A DNA stretch of 64,000 nt from JAFCCL01 sp041645325. Lineage in GTDB: Archaea > Iainarchaeota > Iainarchaeia > Iainarchaeales > GCA-2688035. The notes under the pieces are model-generated. The model was not told the origin of the DNA, did no database searches, and saw nothing but the letters and a program-made list of their open reading frames with translations. Position numbers and translations under genes: made by a program. This document shows, in pieces, positions 24,857 to 33,653 of the stretch (the first letter of the stretch is position 1; every line of letters starts with the position of its first letter). The stretch covers positions 1 to 64,000 of the forward strand of contig JBAZQI010000002.1 of NCBI GenBank assembly GCA_041645325.1, written 5' to 3'.

Positions 24857-25645
24857 CTACTTTTTGCCCTTCCCGGGAGTTTTTGCGGTCCTTTTTACGC
24901 CGCTTCCTGCCGCTGACCTTCCGCCTTCCGCAGCCTTTTCGGCAGTCACAGGCGCATTTTCAACCGGCTTTTTTTCTTCGGTGAATTCCTCTATAAAGCG
25001 CACTTTTCCAAAGCCCTTCACATGCTTTGTAACAATCATGCTGAACAACTGCTTCAAAGGCTCAAGGTTTGCGCTCCACCTTGGGCTGAGCATTACCTCA
25101 ACGCTTTCCTTTTCCATAGAAAGCTTTTTTTCCGCATCAGGAACCATGTAAAAATACTTTTTGTAAAGCGCCTCAACCTGCTCTTTTGGCTCTGAAATCT
25201 CTTTCACAACCTTCAATTCATATTCAAGGTCCCGCCCGGCAAGCGGGTGGTTAAAATCAATCCTTACCCTGCCGCCGCTCACGCTCTGCACTTTTCCTTC
25301 CCTTCCATTCACCTCAACCATTAGGCCCGGAAAAGGCTGCATTTTTTCCTTCTTGAACTGCTGCAATGGCACAACCGCAATATTGGCAGGCTTTCTCTCG
25401 CCCCACCCTTCCTCAGGCTTTACCAAAACCTTGCGTTCCTCTCCAACCTTCATTTCTTTAAGGGCCTTGTCCAAGCCAGGCAAAACATCGCCTTTGCCCA
25501 CTATGACAATCATTGGCGCATACTTTTGCTTGGCATTAAAAATGCCTGCCTCAATTGCCTTTTTTTCAATGGTTGACTCGAAAAACTCGCCGGTCAAAAT
25601 AGCCTTGCCGGTATAGTCTATTGCAACAATGCTTCCTTCCTTCAA
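24857..25645 (-). CDS. FKBP-type peptidyl-prolyl isomerase, long archaeal form
   Basis: Prolyl isomerase and chaperone. The FKBP core starts with VAIDYTGKAILTGEFFEST, continues with VLPGLDKALKEMKVGEERKV, and carries an insert-in-flap domain (about residues 85-150, with FNHPLAGRDLEYEL) as in SlyD-like enzymes. A further 100-residue C-terminal domain ends in a Lys/Ala/Gly-rich tail. The open frame starts at a GTG (25654), but a TTG at 25645 has GGGTGG five bases upstream and gives the family-like start MKEGSIVAIDYTG. 262 aa. Confidence 0.9.
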   Translation of the reverse strand: MKEGSIVAIDYTGKAILTGEFFESTIEKKAIEAGIFNAKQKYAPMIVIVGKGDVLPGLDKALKEMKVGEERKVLVKPEEGWGERKPANIAVVPLQQFKKEKMQPFPGLMVEVNGREGKVQSVSGGRVRIDFNHPLAGRDLEYELKVVKEISEPKEQVEALYKKYFYMVPDAEKKLSMEKESVEVMLSPRWSANLEPLKQLFSMIVTKHVKGFGKVRFIEEFTEEKKPVENAPVTAEKAAEGGRSAAGSGVKRTAKTPGKGKK

Positions 25646-25814
25646 AAAAACCACCCTAAAAAAGGAGAGAAAAAGACTCCCTTCCAGTTATTCCATTACA
25701 CATTTTCTGAAAGCAAAAATATTTAAAAGAAAGCTAAAGTCTTTTTCCAGCCAATTGATTGCTATTAAATGCAAAAGAAAAATCTTAAATACAAAGAAAA
25801 CCTAATAGAGTAGA

Positions 25815-27761
25815 ATGAACAAACAATTATTGCTGTTATTCCTCGGGTTACTGATTTTGCCAAGCGCGATTTCAGCCTCATGCGGCCTTGCCAACGACAA
25901 CCAGCTAATCTTCCGGATAAGCGGCGCAACAGACGCGCACGCCGAGCTCTGGAACGGAGCAAGTGGATATCCCACGGAAATATGCTACAACACGATTTTC
26001 GGCTCGGAATATGCTGGCGCAAGCCCGCATTCCGGAAACACCGTGCTAAAAGCCTCTGCGGCAACAGATGCGCACGTTGAACAATCAAATCAGGCAAACT
26101 ACCTGACAAACATAAGCTACGGCAGCCTTGCATGCACCTATGGGGCAAACTGCGGCGCAGGCGAAACCTGCATTGCCACAATCAGCGGGGCAACAAACGC
26201 CCATGTAAGCTCATTGTGCAGCGGCGCAGGAAGCTATCCCCTAAAAGTGTGCTGCAAAGACACACCTGCGGCTCCGCATTCCTGCGAAATTACAGGCGTT
26301 GACCCTGCAACAATCAGGGTTTATGAAGGGGAAACAACAGTAAGCCTTGATTATTTGGATTTCTCCTTTAATCCTGCTGCCAGTTCACTTAACTGCGGTG
26401 ACGGCGGCGCGAGCAGCAATTTTTCCTGCGCAGGAGCCGGTGGCACAGGCACCTGCAGTTTTGACTGCAGCAACTATGATGATTTGGCCTCTTTTCCATT
26501 GGCGGCGTCTTTGCTGGACAATGCGGAAGTGGTTGTTTGCACCAATGACGGCGTCTTTATTTTTGTTTACGGCACAATAGTCAAGATTGTTCCGACTTCT
26601 TTGAATGCAGGCGATTTTTTTACCACAGCCTATGCCCAGGTGCAGCTTAGCGGCACCGGCGAACTAGCCGAAGATGGTGAGGCGCCTGTTCCGGATTCTG
26701 TGGCATATTTTGCCGACCCGAGAAAAATCTATACTGAAGTGCGTATTTTTCCGCAAGGCTTTACATGGGATGACTGGGTATTGAAGACTGTGTCTCTTTC
26801 CGTGGATATTTCTTATGGAGGCTCATTTACCTTTAATTTTTCCGATAATATCCTCTTTCCGAATTTTGTTGACGACTTTAAGGATCTTCCCGCTGCTGAT
26901 TACACTTTGCAGGTGAAAACCTATGAGTTTCCAAATACTTTGCTGAATGAGCCTCCTTCGGTAAACTTCAGCCTTACTGCCGGTGCCAATGTTCCTCCTA
27001 ATTCAATAATAGACACGCCTGGCTCGAACCAAACAATAACAGTTGGGAACAGCATTAATTTTACTGGTCATGGGACAGATACTGATGGGGTAATTGTGGC
27101 ACACAGTTGGACTTGTGTGGCAGCAAGTGGAATTTGTCCGGCAATTTTTCCAACGAACCTGCAAAATCCGGGAAGCACGGTATTCAGCACTGTAGGGCAG
27201 TACACAATAGCCTATACTGTGCAGGATGATGACGGAGCATGGGATCCATCGCCTGCAACGAGAATAATAACAGTCAATGCGGCTGCAGGCTCAGGCGCAT
27301 ACCTGCGGCTGACAAAGATTGATGTGGCGCCTGAAAATTTCAGTGGCGGTGCGCCGCCTGATTTTACCACGCTGAACGTGACTGTGAAGAACTTCGGCGA
27401 CTCAACCGTTGCTTCCATAGGCCTTAAGGTTTTTGGGGCAACGGACTTTTCCATGGCTGCCGGAACAGAGCTTGCTTCCGCAACCTCGGATACCTGTGCC
27501 TTGGACCAGGGAGAGGAATGTACATTGCCGTTGGACGAAATTACTGTTTCCTCTTTGGTGCCTGGCTCCTACAAGTTGATTATAAAAGCCTTTGATAGTG
27601 ATGGCATTGAACACGATTCTGATTCGGTGTTTTTCGTCGTCATTGGCCCTGTTCCAGTGCCTGAGCTTGGCCTTGTTTTTGTTCCCCTGCTTGCCCTTTC
27701 CGCCCTTGCAATAATGTTCTTTGCAGGCAGAGGAGCGAAAAGGCTAAGAAATAGCTTATAG
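25815..27761 (+). CDS. Secreted surface protein with PKD/CARDB-like domains and PEF-CTERM-like tail
   Basis: 648 aa. A signal peptide (LLLLFLGLLILPSAISA) is followed by three diverged repeats built on G/A-A-T-D/N-A-H-V/A in the first 130 residues, with paired Cys. Next are a Cys-containing domain, a PKD-like domain (PGSNQTITVGNSINFTGHGTD) and a CARDB-like domain. The C-terminus has VPVPELG, a hydrophobic helix and a basic tail (GRGAKR), like PEF-CTERM sorting signals read by archaeosortases. The codon style becomes more A+T-rich after about 26.3 kb. Confidence 0.7.
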   Translation: MNKQLLLLFLGLLILPSAISASCGLANDNQLIFRISGATDAHAELWNGASGYPTEICYNTIFGSEYAGASPHSGNTVLKASAATDAHVEQSNQANYLTNISYGSLACTYGANCGAGETCIATISGATNAHVSSLCSGAGSYPLKVCCKDTPAAPHSCEITGVDPATIRVYEGETTVSLDYLDFSFNPAASSLNCGDGGASSNFSCAGAGGTGTCSFDCSNYDDLASFPLAASLLDNAEVVVCTNDGVFIFVYGTIVKIVPTSLNAGDFFTTAYAQVQLSGTGELAEDGEAPVPDSVAYFADPRKIYTEVRIFPQGFTWDDWVLKTVSLSVDISYGGSFTFNFSDNILFPNFVDDFKDLPAADYTLQVKTYEFPNTLLNEPPSVNFSLTAGANVPPNSIIDTPGSNQTITVGNSINFTGHGTDTDGVIVAHSWTCVAASGICPAIFPTNLQNPGSTVFSTVGQYTIAYTVQDDDGAWDPSPATRIITVNAAAGSGAYLRLTKIDVAPENFSGGAPPDFTTLNVTVKNFGDSTVASIGLKVFGATDFSMAAGTELASATSDTCALDQGEECTLPLDEITVSSLVPGSYKLIIKAFDSDGIEHDSDSVFFVVIGPVPVPELGLVFVPLLALSALAIMFFAGRGAKRLRNSL

Positions 27762-27800
27762 CGAATGACATTAATAATTGGGCATTTATTGCTCATTCGC
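27761..27800 (+). terminator. Stem-loop after the 25815-27761 gene
   Basis: An 8-bp perfect inverted repeat GCGAATGA (27761-27768) / TCATTCGC (27793-27800) with weaker inner AATAA/TTATT pairing begins at the stop codon. It could protect or end the mRNA. There is no T-run directly after it. Confidence 0.4.
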
Positions 27801-27901
27801 CATAAGTAAAAGGCAATTTATTGTTCAAAAATAGGTCTTTTACTATATATTCTTATTTTTTTGCTTCTTTATTCACTTCACAGGCACTTGAAGGTTTTTG
27901 C

Positions 27902-29254
27902 ATGAAGTTTGATTCAAAGGCAATTTTTTCAATTGTTGTTTCTGTGCTGATGATTGGCTCAATTGTGGGCATCACTGCCTTTTACAATTTTCCCGACCAG
28001 GAACAGGGCAATGGCAATGACCAGCAGCCTGAGCAGCCGGCGACTTCCCTGGATTTTGTGGTCAATGACCTGAATGCAACGGTTTTCCAGATGCTTCCAA
28101 GCGCGAATATTCAGGCTGAAACCAGGGAAACTGATATCACCAAAATAAACAACAGCATTTACGCAATTGATGGCGTGAAAAGGGTTTCCTCAAAGTTCGA
28201 GCAAAACCCCAGCACAATGCTTGGAACAGGCTTTATTTACAATGCGGAAATAAGCTTTGGCTCTGACCTGAATATTCCTGTCATGCTTGAAAGGCTTGAA
28301 AGCCAAGCAAGCCTGCAGTACATAAACGGTTACACCTTTGCGCTGATAGCACTTCCAAAATCAATTGAATTTAAAAGCAAGGATAGTGCATTGGGCCTTT
28401 CCAGAAACTATACTTTTGCAGAAGACATCACCGATGCCCTCGTCAACTTTGGCACAATGGAAGGCGACCTATTGAATGTTTCAATTTCAGCAACCTTTGT
28501 AGGCGAAGAGGCCACAAATCTCATGGCATATGAAAACGAAAATCTTACAGCGAAGCCTGTGCAGAAGAAGGCTGGGCTTGAGGCCGAAATCGCATCGCTT
28601 GAAAACAGGCTTCTTTTTTCCGCAGAAATAACCCGCAGCGGTCTTGGGGCATTGACTTCACTTGAAGCGGATGCAAACGCGCTTTCAGGCGTTGCAGGCG
28701 CAGCGATTTCAATTCCGGCCATTGGGCCCTTGATTTCCATTGAAAGCAATGCCACACTTGAACAGGAAAAATTTGCAACGCTTGAGCAATTCCTTAAAGA
28801 CTTGAACGCGGAATCTGTTTCAATTGAAAACAACCCGGTAAGCGGAACAGTGTCCTTTTCAAAAGACATTAATAGCGCGGCTTTCCTGGAAAAAAAGCAG
28901 GCGATTGAAGAAAAGATTTCAGCCCTTGCCTTTGAAGCGGCCGTAAAAGAGGCAACAGGCACATTGTCAGGCCAGCTTAACCTTGAAGGCACAGGCTCTT
29001 CACAGATAGCTTTAGAATTGTCGAAGCTTCTTGAGAAAACCGCAAACGATTTTGAAGTTCTGCAGCCAGGCAAGGTTTCGGTTCAGGGAATTCCTGATGC
29101 CGACCTCAACACATCTTATCTGGTTCCAAACGGCGAAATCCAGGCATTGCTTCTCCCCGGGCACGCAATCGGCAATCCTGTCCAGATTAAAGCAGATTAC
29201 ACCCTTGTAAGGGGAAGCATTGCATCGGCTTTTGCAACCGAAAAAAAGGCTTAA
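27902..29254 (+). CDS. Membrane-anchored extracytoplasmic protein, unknown function
   Basis: 450 aa. One N-terminal transmembrane helix (AIFSIVVSVLMIGSIVGITAFY) acts as a signal-anchor, then an acidic linker (EQGNGNDQQPEQP). The large outer part has alternating beta strands and Glu/Ala-rich helices; segments such as NNSIYAIDGVKRVSSKFE recall small ferredoxin-like folds, possibly repeated. The frame is open from 27821, but ATG 27902 gives the proper anchor. A TATA-like ACTATATATT lies about 55 nt before. No family is recognised. Confidence 0.65.
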   Translation: MKFDSKAIFSIVVSVLMIGSIVGITAFYNFPDQEQGNGNDQQPEQPATSLDFVVNDLNATVFQMLPSANIQAETRETDITKINNSIYAIDGVKRVSSKFEQNPSTMLGTGFIYNAEISFGSDLNIPVMLERLESQASLQYINGYTFALIALPKSIEFKSKDSALGLSRNYTFAEDITDALVNFGTMEGDLLNVSISATFVGEEATNLMAYENENLTAKPVQKKAGLEAEIASLENRLLFSAEITRSGLGALTSLEADANALSGVAGAAISIPAIGPLISIESNATLEQEKFATLEQFLKDLNAESVSIENNPVSGTVSFSKDINSAAFLEKKQAIEEKISALAFEAAVKEATGTLSGQLNLEGTGSSQIALELSKLLEKTANDFEVLQPGKVSVQGIPDADLNTSYLVPNGEIQALLLPGHAIGNPVQIKADYTLVRGSIASAFATEKKA

Positions 29255-29309
29255 AATTGCGGAGCGATTTGGCATAGATTTTTATTAAAGCTTAGCGCAT
29301 ACTGGTACA

Positions 29310-31151
29310 ATGAAGGGATCCATTTTTCTAATCGTGCTTGCGGTTGCAGCAATAGCGTTAAGCGGCTGCGTGCAACCCGCTGTTTGCGGAAATGGAATAT
29401 GCGAAACAGGGGAAACACTGCAAAGCTGCCCGCAAGACTGCGGGCAACCGGCAGAATCGCATTTTGAGTGCTCAAGCCAGCAATGCATGCAAGTGCCAGG
29501 TGGAGGAACGGACGAATGTGTAACAAATGCGGAATGCATAACGCCAACGCACTTTGAATGCCAAAGCCAAGCATGCGTGCAAGTGACCGGCGCGGGAACA
29601 GACGAATGCACAGCAAACGCGGAATGCACAGCACCAACGCACACCGAATGCCAAAACCAGCAATGCATTACAGTCAGCGGCGCTGGAACAAACCAATGCC
29701 AGGCAAACCAGGATTGCACAATAGCCTCAGTTTGCGGAAATGGCGCGGTTGAGCAAAATGAAGAGTGCGATGGCAATTTAATGTGCCAAGAAGGATACAA
29801 CTGTGAAAGCTGCAAGTGTGTTGAAATGCCCGTTGCTTGTGGCAATGGGATAATCCAGGAAGGAGAAGATTGTGATGTTGAGAATATATGTAGCGAAGGT
29901 TTTGAGTGCAAAGATTGCAAGTGTATAAAGAAGGAAGCTGTTTGCGGAAATGGCCTGTGCGAGTACTTGGAAGACAAAACTAATTGCCAAGCCGATTGCG
30001 ACAAGTGTATGGAAATCTATGACGGATACAATAATCCTTCGGCGAACAGAGCAAACATAATTTTTGCTGCTTTTGAGGTTGATTCAATAAAAGACAAAGC
30101 CAAGCAAGCTTTGGATTTGGACGAAAAAACATTGGGCTTGTTTTCGATAGAGCCCTTTAAAAGCAATAAAAACAAATTCAACTTTTGGTATGTTGACAAA
30201 AAATATGCCTCATCAAATGAAGCCTTGTCAGATGAAGCCAAAAAAGAAATTGAAAGAATCTGCAATTACAGCAACACTTATTCTTATTATATTGCAAAAG
30301 ACATAGACAACTTTATGCCCCTGGGAACAGCTGGACAGGGCCCTGGCAATAAAGCCACAATTCGCTGGTACAAAGACGATCCAGATCCGCAAACTAATAC
30401 CATAATAAGTACGGTCATTCATGAGTCAGGCCATTTAATAGGGCGATTAAAAGATGAATATGTGCTGGCGACAGGAAATGGCTCCATCTTTGATCAAGGC
30501 GAATACAAGCTTGACGAAAGTCTAGTCGAAAGAAACATATTCTTTGATTGGGAATCTTACAAAAATAATGGCAAAACAACAGAGGAAGAATGCCTGCAAA
30601 AAACCCATTGGAAAAGCCTTATCGGAAGTGGTTGCGGAAATCCTGCTGTTGTGGACTGCATTGAATGGCATTTAAAATGGGCTTTTGTGACAGATGAATC
30701 AGCAGCCCAAACATCATACGCCAAAATAGTTGGAGCTGATGTGAATTTTACAATGCCTGAAAAGATTGACTCGCTTTCAGCAATTTACTACGGAGAAAAC
30801 GCCTTGAAGATTACCAGCGCTTGCGAATCAAAAGATGGAAAAAACTGGTTTTGCTCGATATCAAATACTACAGCAGCCATTCTTAGCCTGATTGTGAATG
30901 GAGAACGAACCGAATTGAACTCCAACCTAAGACTGTCAGGCGGTGCTATAAAATGCAAGGAAGGTATGCCTGACTGTATTATTGAAATTTCTTGCTTTGA
31001 GGGGGCACTCTACAAGCAGTACGATGTTTTTAGGCCAACATTTAACTCAATAATGAATGAGCTTATAAATCGGCAGAGAGGGCAATATTCGTTTGGCAAA
31101 GTAAATGAACAGTTAATACAAAGCGAGTTAGACAAATACTCAAGCAGTTAA
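29310..31151 (+). CDS. Cys-rich lipoprotein with M64-like metallopeptidase domain (paralogue 1)
   Basis: 613 aa. A lipoprotein signal ends in LSGC. A CGNGICETGE...CPQDCG module is followed by three 30-residue tandem repeats with four Cys each (90-bp units, about 29460-29729) and three more CGNG modules. The C-terminal domain has H371-E-S-G-H375 followed by LKDEY, the zinc-site pattern of IgA-peptidase-like M64 enzymes. It is probably displayed on the cell surface to degrade proteins; the substrate is unknown. A TATA-like TTTATTAAA near 29281 places the start for a leaderless mRNA. The peptidase part is more A+T-rich than the N-terminus. Confidence 0.78.
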   Translation: MKGSIFLIVLAVAAIALSGCVQPAVCGNGICETGETLQSCPQDCGQPAESHFECSSQQCMQVPGGGTDECVTNAECITPTHFECQSQACVQVTGAGTDECTANAECTAPTHTECQNQQCITVSGAGTNQCQANQDCTIASVCGNGAVEQNEECDGNLMCQEGYNCESCKCVEMPVACGNGIIQEGEDCDVENICSEGFECKDCKCIKKEAVCGNGLCEYLEDKTNCQADCDKCMEIYDGYNNPSANRANIIFAAFEVDSIKDKAKQALDLDEKTLGLFSIEPFKSNKNKFNFWYVDKKYASSNEALSDEAKKEIERICNYSNTYSYYIAKDIDNFMPLGTAGQGPGNKATIRWYKDDPDPQTNTIISTVIHESGHLIGRLKDEYVLATGNGSIFDQGEYKLDESLVERNIFFDWESYKNNGKTTEEECLQKTHWKSLIGSGCGNPAVVDCIEWHLKWAFVTDESAAQTSYAKIVGADVNFTMPEKIDSLSAIYYGENALKITSACESKDGKNWFCSISNTTAAILSLIVNGERTELNSNLRLSGGAIKCKEGMPDCIIEISCFEGALYKQYDVFRPTFNSIMNELINRQRGQYSFGKVNEQLIQSELDKYSSS

Positions 31152-31208
31152 GGCTTGACTGCAAAAGCAGTTGGCTTAAAATTTGGCGCCCCAAAAGAAA
31201 GGGCGTCC

Positions 31209-31550
31209 CTAATTTTCGCCCTTGAGTTCAAGGATGGCTGCGGCAATGTCGCCCTCGTTTTTTTTCAATGCGGCCTCGGCTTTTTTCTCGGAAACGCCTG
31301 CCTGCCTTACAACCATTTCAATGTCCTCGCTGCTAATGCCTTTTTCTTCCTCTTTCTCCTCGCCCATTATAGTGTAGGTTTTTTTGCCCTGCACCTCAAC
31401 AATTGTAACGCTCGGGTTTTCAATCACAATCTTTTTGGTCTTGCTTTCAATGACAACCCGCTCGGCATCCATTTCCTCGTTCTTGATGCCCATCTGCTTC
31501 ATCATTTTCTGCATTGTCCTTGGGTCCAAGCCCTTCATTCCCGGAAACAT
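31209..31550 (-). CDS. nac: Nascent polypeptide-associated complex protein (archaeal NAC)
   Basis: Ribosome-associated chaperone that shields nascent chains near the tunnel exit. The N-terminus MFPGMKGLDPRTMQKMMKQMGI is diagnostic, followed by the NAC beta-barrel (ERVVIESKTKKIVIENPSVTIVEVQGKKTYTI) and a C-terminal UBA domain (SSEDIEMVVRQAGVSEKKAEAALKKNEGDIAAAILEL). 113 aa is typical. GGGGAGTTGG lies 5-14 nt upstream of the ATG. Confidence 0.95.
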   Translation of the reverse strand: MFPGMKGLDPRTMQKMMKQMGIKNEEMDAERVVIESKTKKIVIENPSVTIVEVQGKKTYTIMGEEKEEEKGISSEDIEMVVRQAGVSEKKAEAALKKNEGDIAAAILELKGEN

Positions 31551-31628
31551 TCAACCAACTCCCCTTTTGCTAAATAAACCCTTTTATTGGAAAAAGCTTT
31601 TTAACCTGCGCCATCCTTATTTGTTTCC

Positions 31629-32282
31629 ATGAAAAAGGACCTTGTGAGTTCCTTTGAACAGTTGCAGAAAATGCTTCCCCCTGGCCTTGCAATAGAAAAC
31701 GAAGCCGCAAGGGTTGCTGCGCTCAAACATTACCTTTCAAAGGGCGGCGTAATACACATTGCTCCAAGCGAAAGCGGCTGGCCAAAATTGCTGTACCCCA
31801 CAAAAGCCCATTTGAGGAAAAAAATCGACGAAACAAGGGCACTGCGCACCCAGTATTACAGGCGCCTTGAAAGCTGGCAGCACAAGTTTGACGGCGCAAA
31901 AAGCTACCACCAGGTGCACAGCATAAAAAAGCTCAAAGAGCCATTGTACTGGAAACACATGGCCAAATGCATGGTTGATGCAGACTACAGGTCAGACGCC
32001 GGCAAGGTAAATCTGCCTGTGCACCTTGTTGCCGACCCAAGGTGGAAGCCAATGGTCAAAACCTTTATCTCAGACCTGGACTACAGGAAACAGCTTGTTC
32101 AAACAGTTGACGAAAGCATTGTCTACAAAAACGACAAAAGGGTGGCGCAATACGCAGACCTGCTCCAGGACTTCAGGATGGAACAAAGCAACCGCAAAAT
32201 AGGTGAACTCAATCAAAAGCTTGCAGCCCTTGACGCGGACATAACCGCAATGCAAGAACTCGCAAGATGGGCAAGCTTTTAG
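31629..32282 (+). CDS. Hypothetical protein, mostly helical
   Basis: 217 aa, soluble, rich in Lys, Tyr, His and Trp with predicted long helices (AHLRKKIDETRALRTQYYRRLESW). No signal peptide, membrane helix or recognised domain. A TTTTTAA at about 31597-31603 fits a leaderless start at 31629. The gene ends directly at a hairpin island, and host-like codon use supports a genuine gene. Confidence 0.65.
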   Translation: MKKDLVSSFEQLQKMLPPGLAIENEAARVAALKHYLSKGGVIHIAPSESGWPKLLYPTKAHLRKKIDETRALRTQYYRRLESWQHKFDGAKSYHQVHSIKKLKEPLYWKHMAKCMVDADYRSDAGKVNLPVHLVADPRWKPMVKTFISDLDYRKQLVQTVDESIVYKNDKRVAQYADLLQDFRMEQSNRKIGELNQKLAALDADITAMQELARWASF

Positions 32283-32545
32283 AAGCCTTTCTTTCTAAAA
32301 GCCTTTTAATAAAAGGCTTGCGAAAAACGATGGCGAAAAATGCTTCGCGAGAAAGAAAGCCTCCTGGCAAAACCATTGGTTTTGAAAGGCCCAGCAAAGC
32401 TGCAGCTTTGCCGGGTGGGAAAGAAAGCTTTTTGCTTCGCAAAAAGAAGCCTTTTTTTCTGCTGAAAAACCTTAGAGATGCTTTAGCATCTCTTACGGTT
32501 TCTGAACCTTATAGGTTCAGAAAAAGCCTTGGGAAAAAATGCGCT
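32283..32545. repeat. Mosaic hairpin island 3 with nested elements
   Basis: The outer arms AAGC-CTTTCTTTCT (32283-32296) and AGAAAGAAAG-C-CT (32350-32362) match the simple hairpin at 19483-19512. Here the loop holds other modules, including AAGCCTTTT-aat-AAAAGGCTT (32299-32319). Further hairpins follow: CAAAACC-att-GGTTTTG, GCAAAGC-tgca-GCTTTGC, CTTTTTGC-ttc-GCAAAAAG and the 71-nt block 32466-32536. The remaining sequence to 32686 shows no gene. Confidence 0.85.
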
Positions 32546-32686
32546 AATTTTTTGCTAAGCATTTTTTTCCATTTCAGCGGATTCTTATTTTTCCGTTTGC
32601 AATTGCCTGCAGGAAGTCCATATCAAGGCTGCCCGGGTTACGAGGCCTTGCCAGGAAAATTTTTGCAGCAGTTTTGCCGGCAGCTT

Positions 32687-32950
32687 CTAGCGCCTTCCGA
32701 TTCTATTTCTTCCTCTACTAATTTGCCCCAGTAAATCGCTATCGATTTTTGAAATGTCATGATGCCTTTCCATTATTATTTTTGCAGCTTCTTGTGCGCC
32801 AATCTTATTTGCGCGCATCAAATCCTCGACCAGCTTGGAAGTGTAGCCGATTTTATCTATTTTGGTTTCACCCACCAGGGGTTTTCCCGTTTGAGTCACT
32901 CGCCGTCTTTTTACCTTTCTTACCCTTCTCATAATTGCGTGTTTCACCAT
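32687..32950 (-). CDS. Small basic protein, unknown function
   Basis: 87 aa. The N-terminal third is very basic (MRRVRKVKRRRVTQTGK), followed by two predicted helices (YTSKLVEDLMRANKIGAQEAAKIIMER) and a basic C-terminus (SRGRNRIGRR). The composition suggests nucleic-acid or ribosome binding; no family is recognised. A TTTAAA (about 32970-32975) sits 25 nt before the ATG, consistent with a leaderless mRNA. It is bounded by island 3 downstream. Confidence 0.6.
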   Translation of the reverse strand: MVKHAIMRRVRKVKRRRVTQTGKPLVGETKIDKIGYTSKLVEDLMRANKIGAQEAAKIIMERHHDISKIDSDLLGQISRGRNRIGRR

Positions 32951-33084
32951 TAGCCATATGCTTTTCGCTGTTTAAATTTGTTTCTTTTCCAGATGCTCTG
33001 GGTTAAACCCTTTTTTTTACGCAATCCGCCGCAAAAAATCGCATAGCAAAGTAATAAATTCCAGTTTCGCTTTCTTTCTTTGCA

Positions 33085-33606
33085 ATGAGCTCCAAAAAAA
33101 TCGCCTTAATGCTTTCAGCCATGTTCGCGCTTTTGCTGTGCGCAAGCGTGTTTGCGGACTTTCAGGTTTCTTCCTTTGAAATTGACCACAGCAAGGTTTT
33201 CGTGGCGTCGGGTTCATCAGAGCCGGTTGTTGCCGCTGTTTCGGTTCGCAATCTGGGCTCAAGCGCAGGCAATGCGCGCCTTGAGGTAATTGTCAAAGAC
33301 GACGATGGAACGGCAATGCTCACTCAAATCGTGCTAATAAACAACCTTGCGGCCGGTGGCACCAGGGCACTTGGCGCCGCAGACGGCCTTGTTTTTGTCA
33401 TCCCAGGCGCTTGGGACGCCGGCAATTACACTTTTTATGCAAGTGTTTACGATGCAAGCGACAATTTCCTTGATGACCAAAAAATCAGGATTCTGACCCT
33501 TCAAATCGACAAGCCTGCTGTCATTCCCGAATTCCAGGCAATCCTGCTTCCACTGGTTGCGTTTTCTGTCCTTGCCATGCTTTTCTTGTCCGGAAAGCGG
33601 AAATGA
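33085..33606 (+). CDS. Secreted single-domain CARDB-like protein with PEF-CTERM-like tail
   Basis: 173 aa. A signal peptide (IALMLSAMFALLLCASVFA) leads to one Ig-like domain (VSVRNLGSSAGNARLEVIV, GNYTFYASVYDA) and then the C-terminal VIPEFQAILLPLVAFSVLAMLFLSGKRK-type tripartite tail: PEF motif, helix, basic end. That tail is the sorting signal expected for an archaeosortase substrate. It closely resembles the tail of the 25815-27761 protein. A TATA-like TAATAAATT is about 30 nt upstream. Confidence 0.75.
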   Translation: MSSKKIALMLSAMFALLLCASVFADFQVSSFEIDHSKVFVASGSSEPVVAAVSVRNLGSSAGNARLEVIVKDDDGTAMLTQIVLINNLAAGGTRALGAADGLVFVIPGAWDAGNYTFYASVYDASDNFLDDQKIRILTLQIDKPAVIPEFQAILLPLVAFSVLAMLFLSGKRK

Positions 33607-33653
33607 ACATGCACCACCTAGCTTTAAATATTTCCTGCCCCTTCTTTTAGCTG

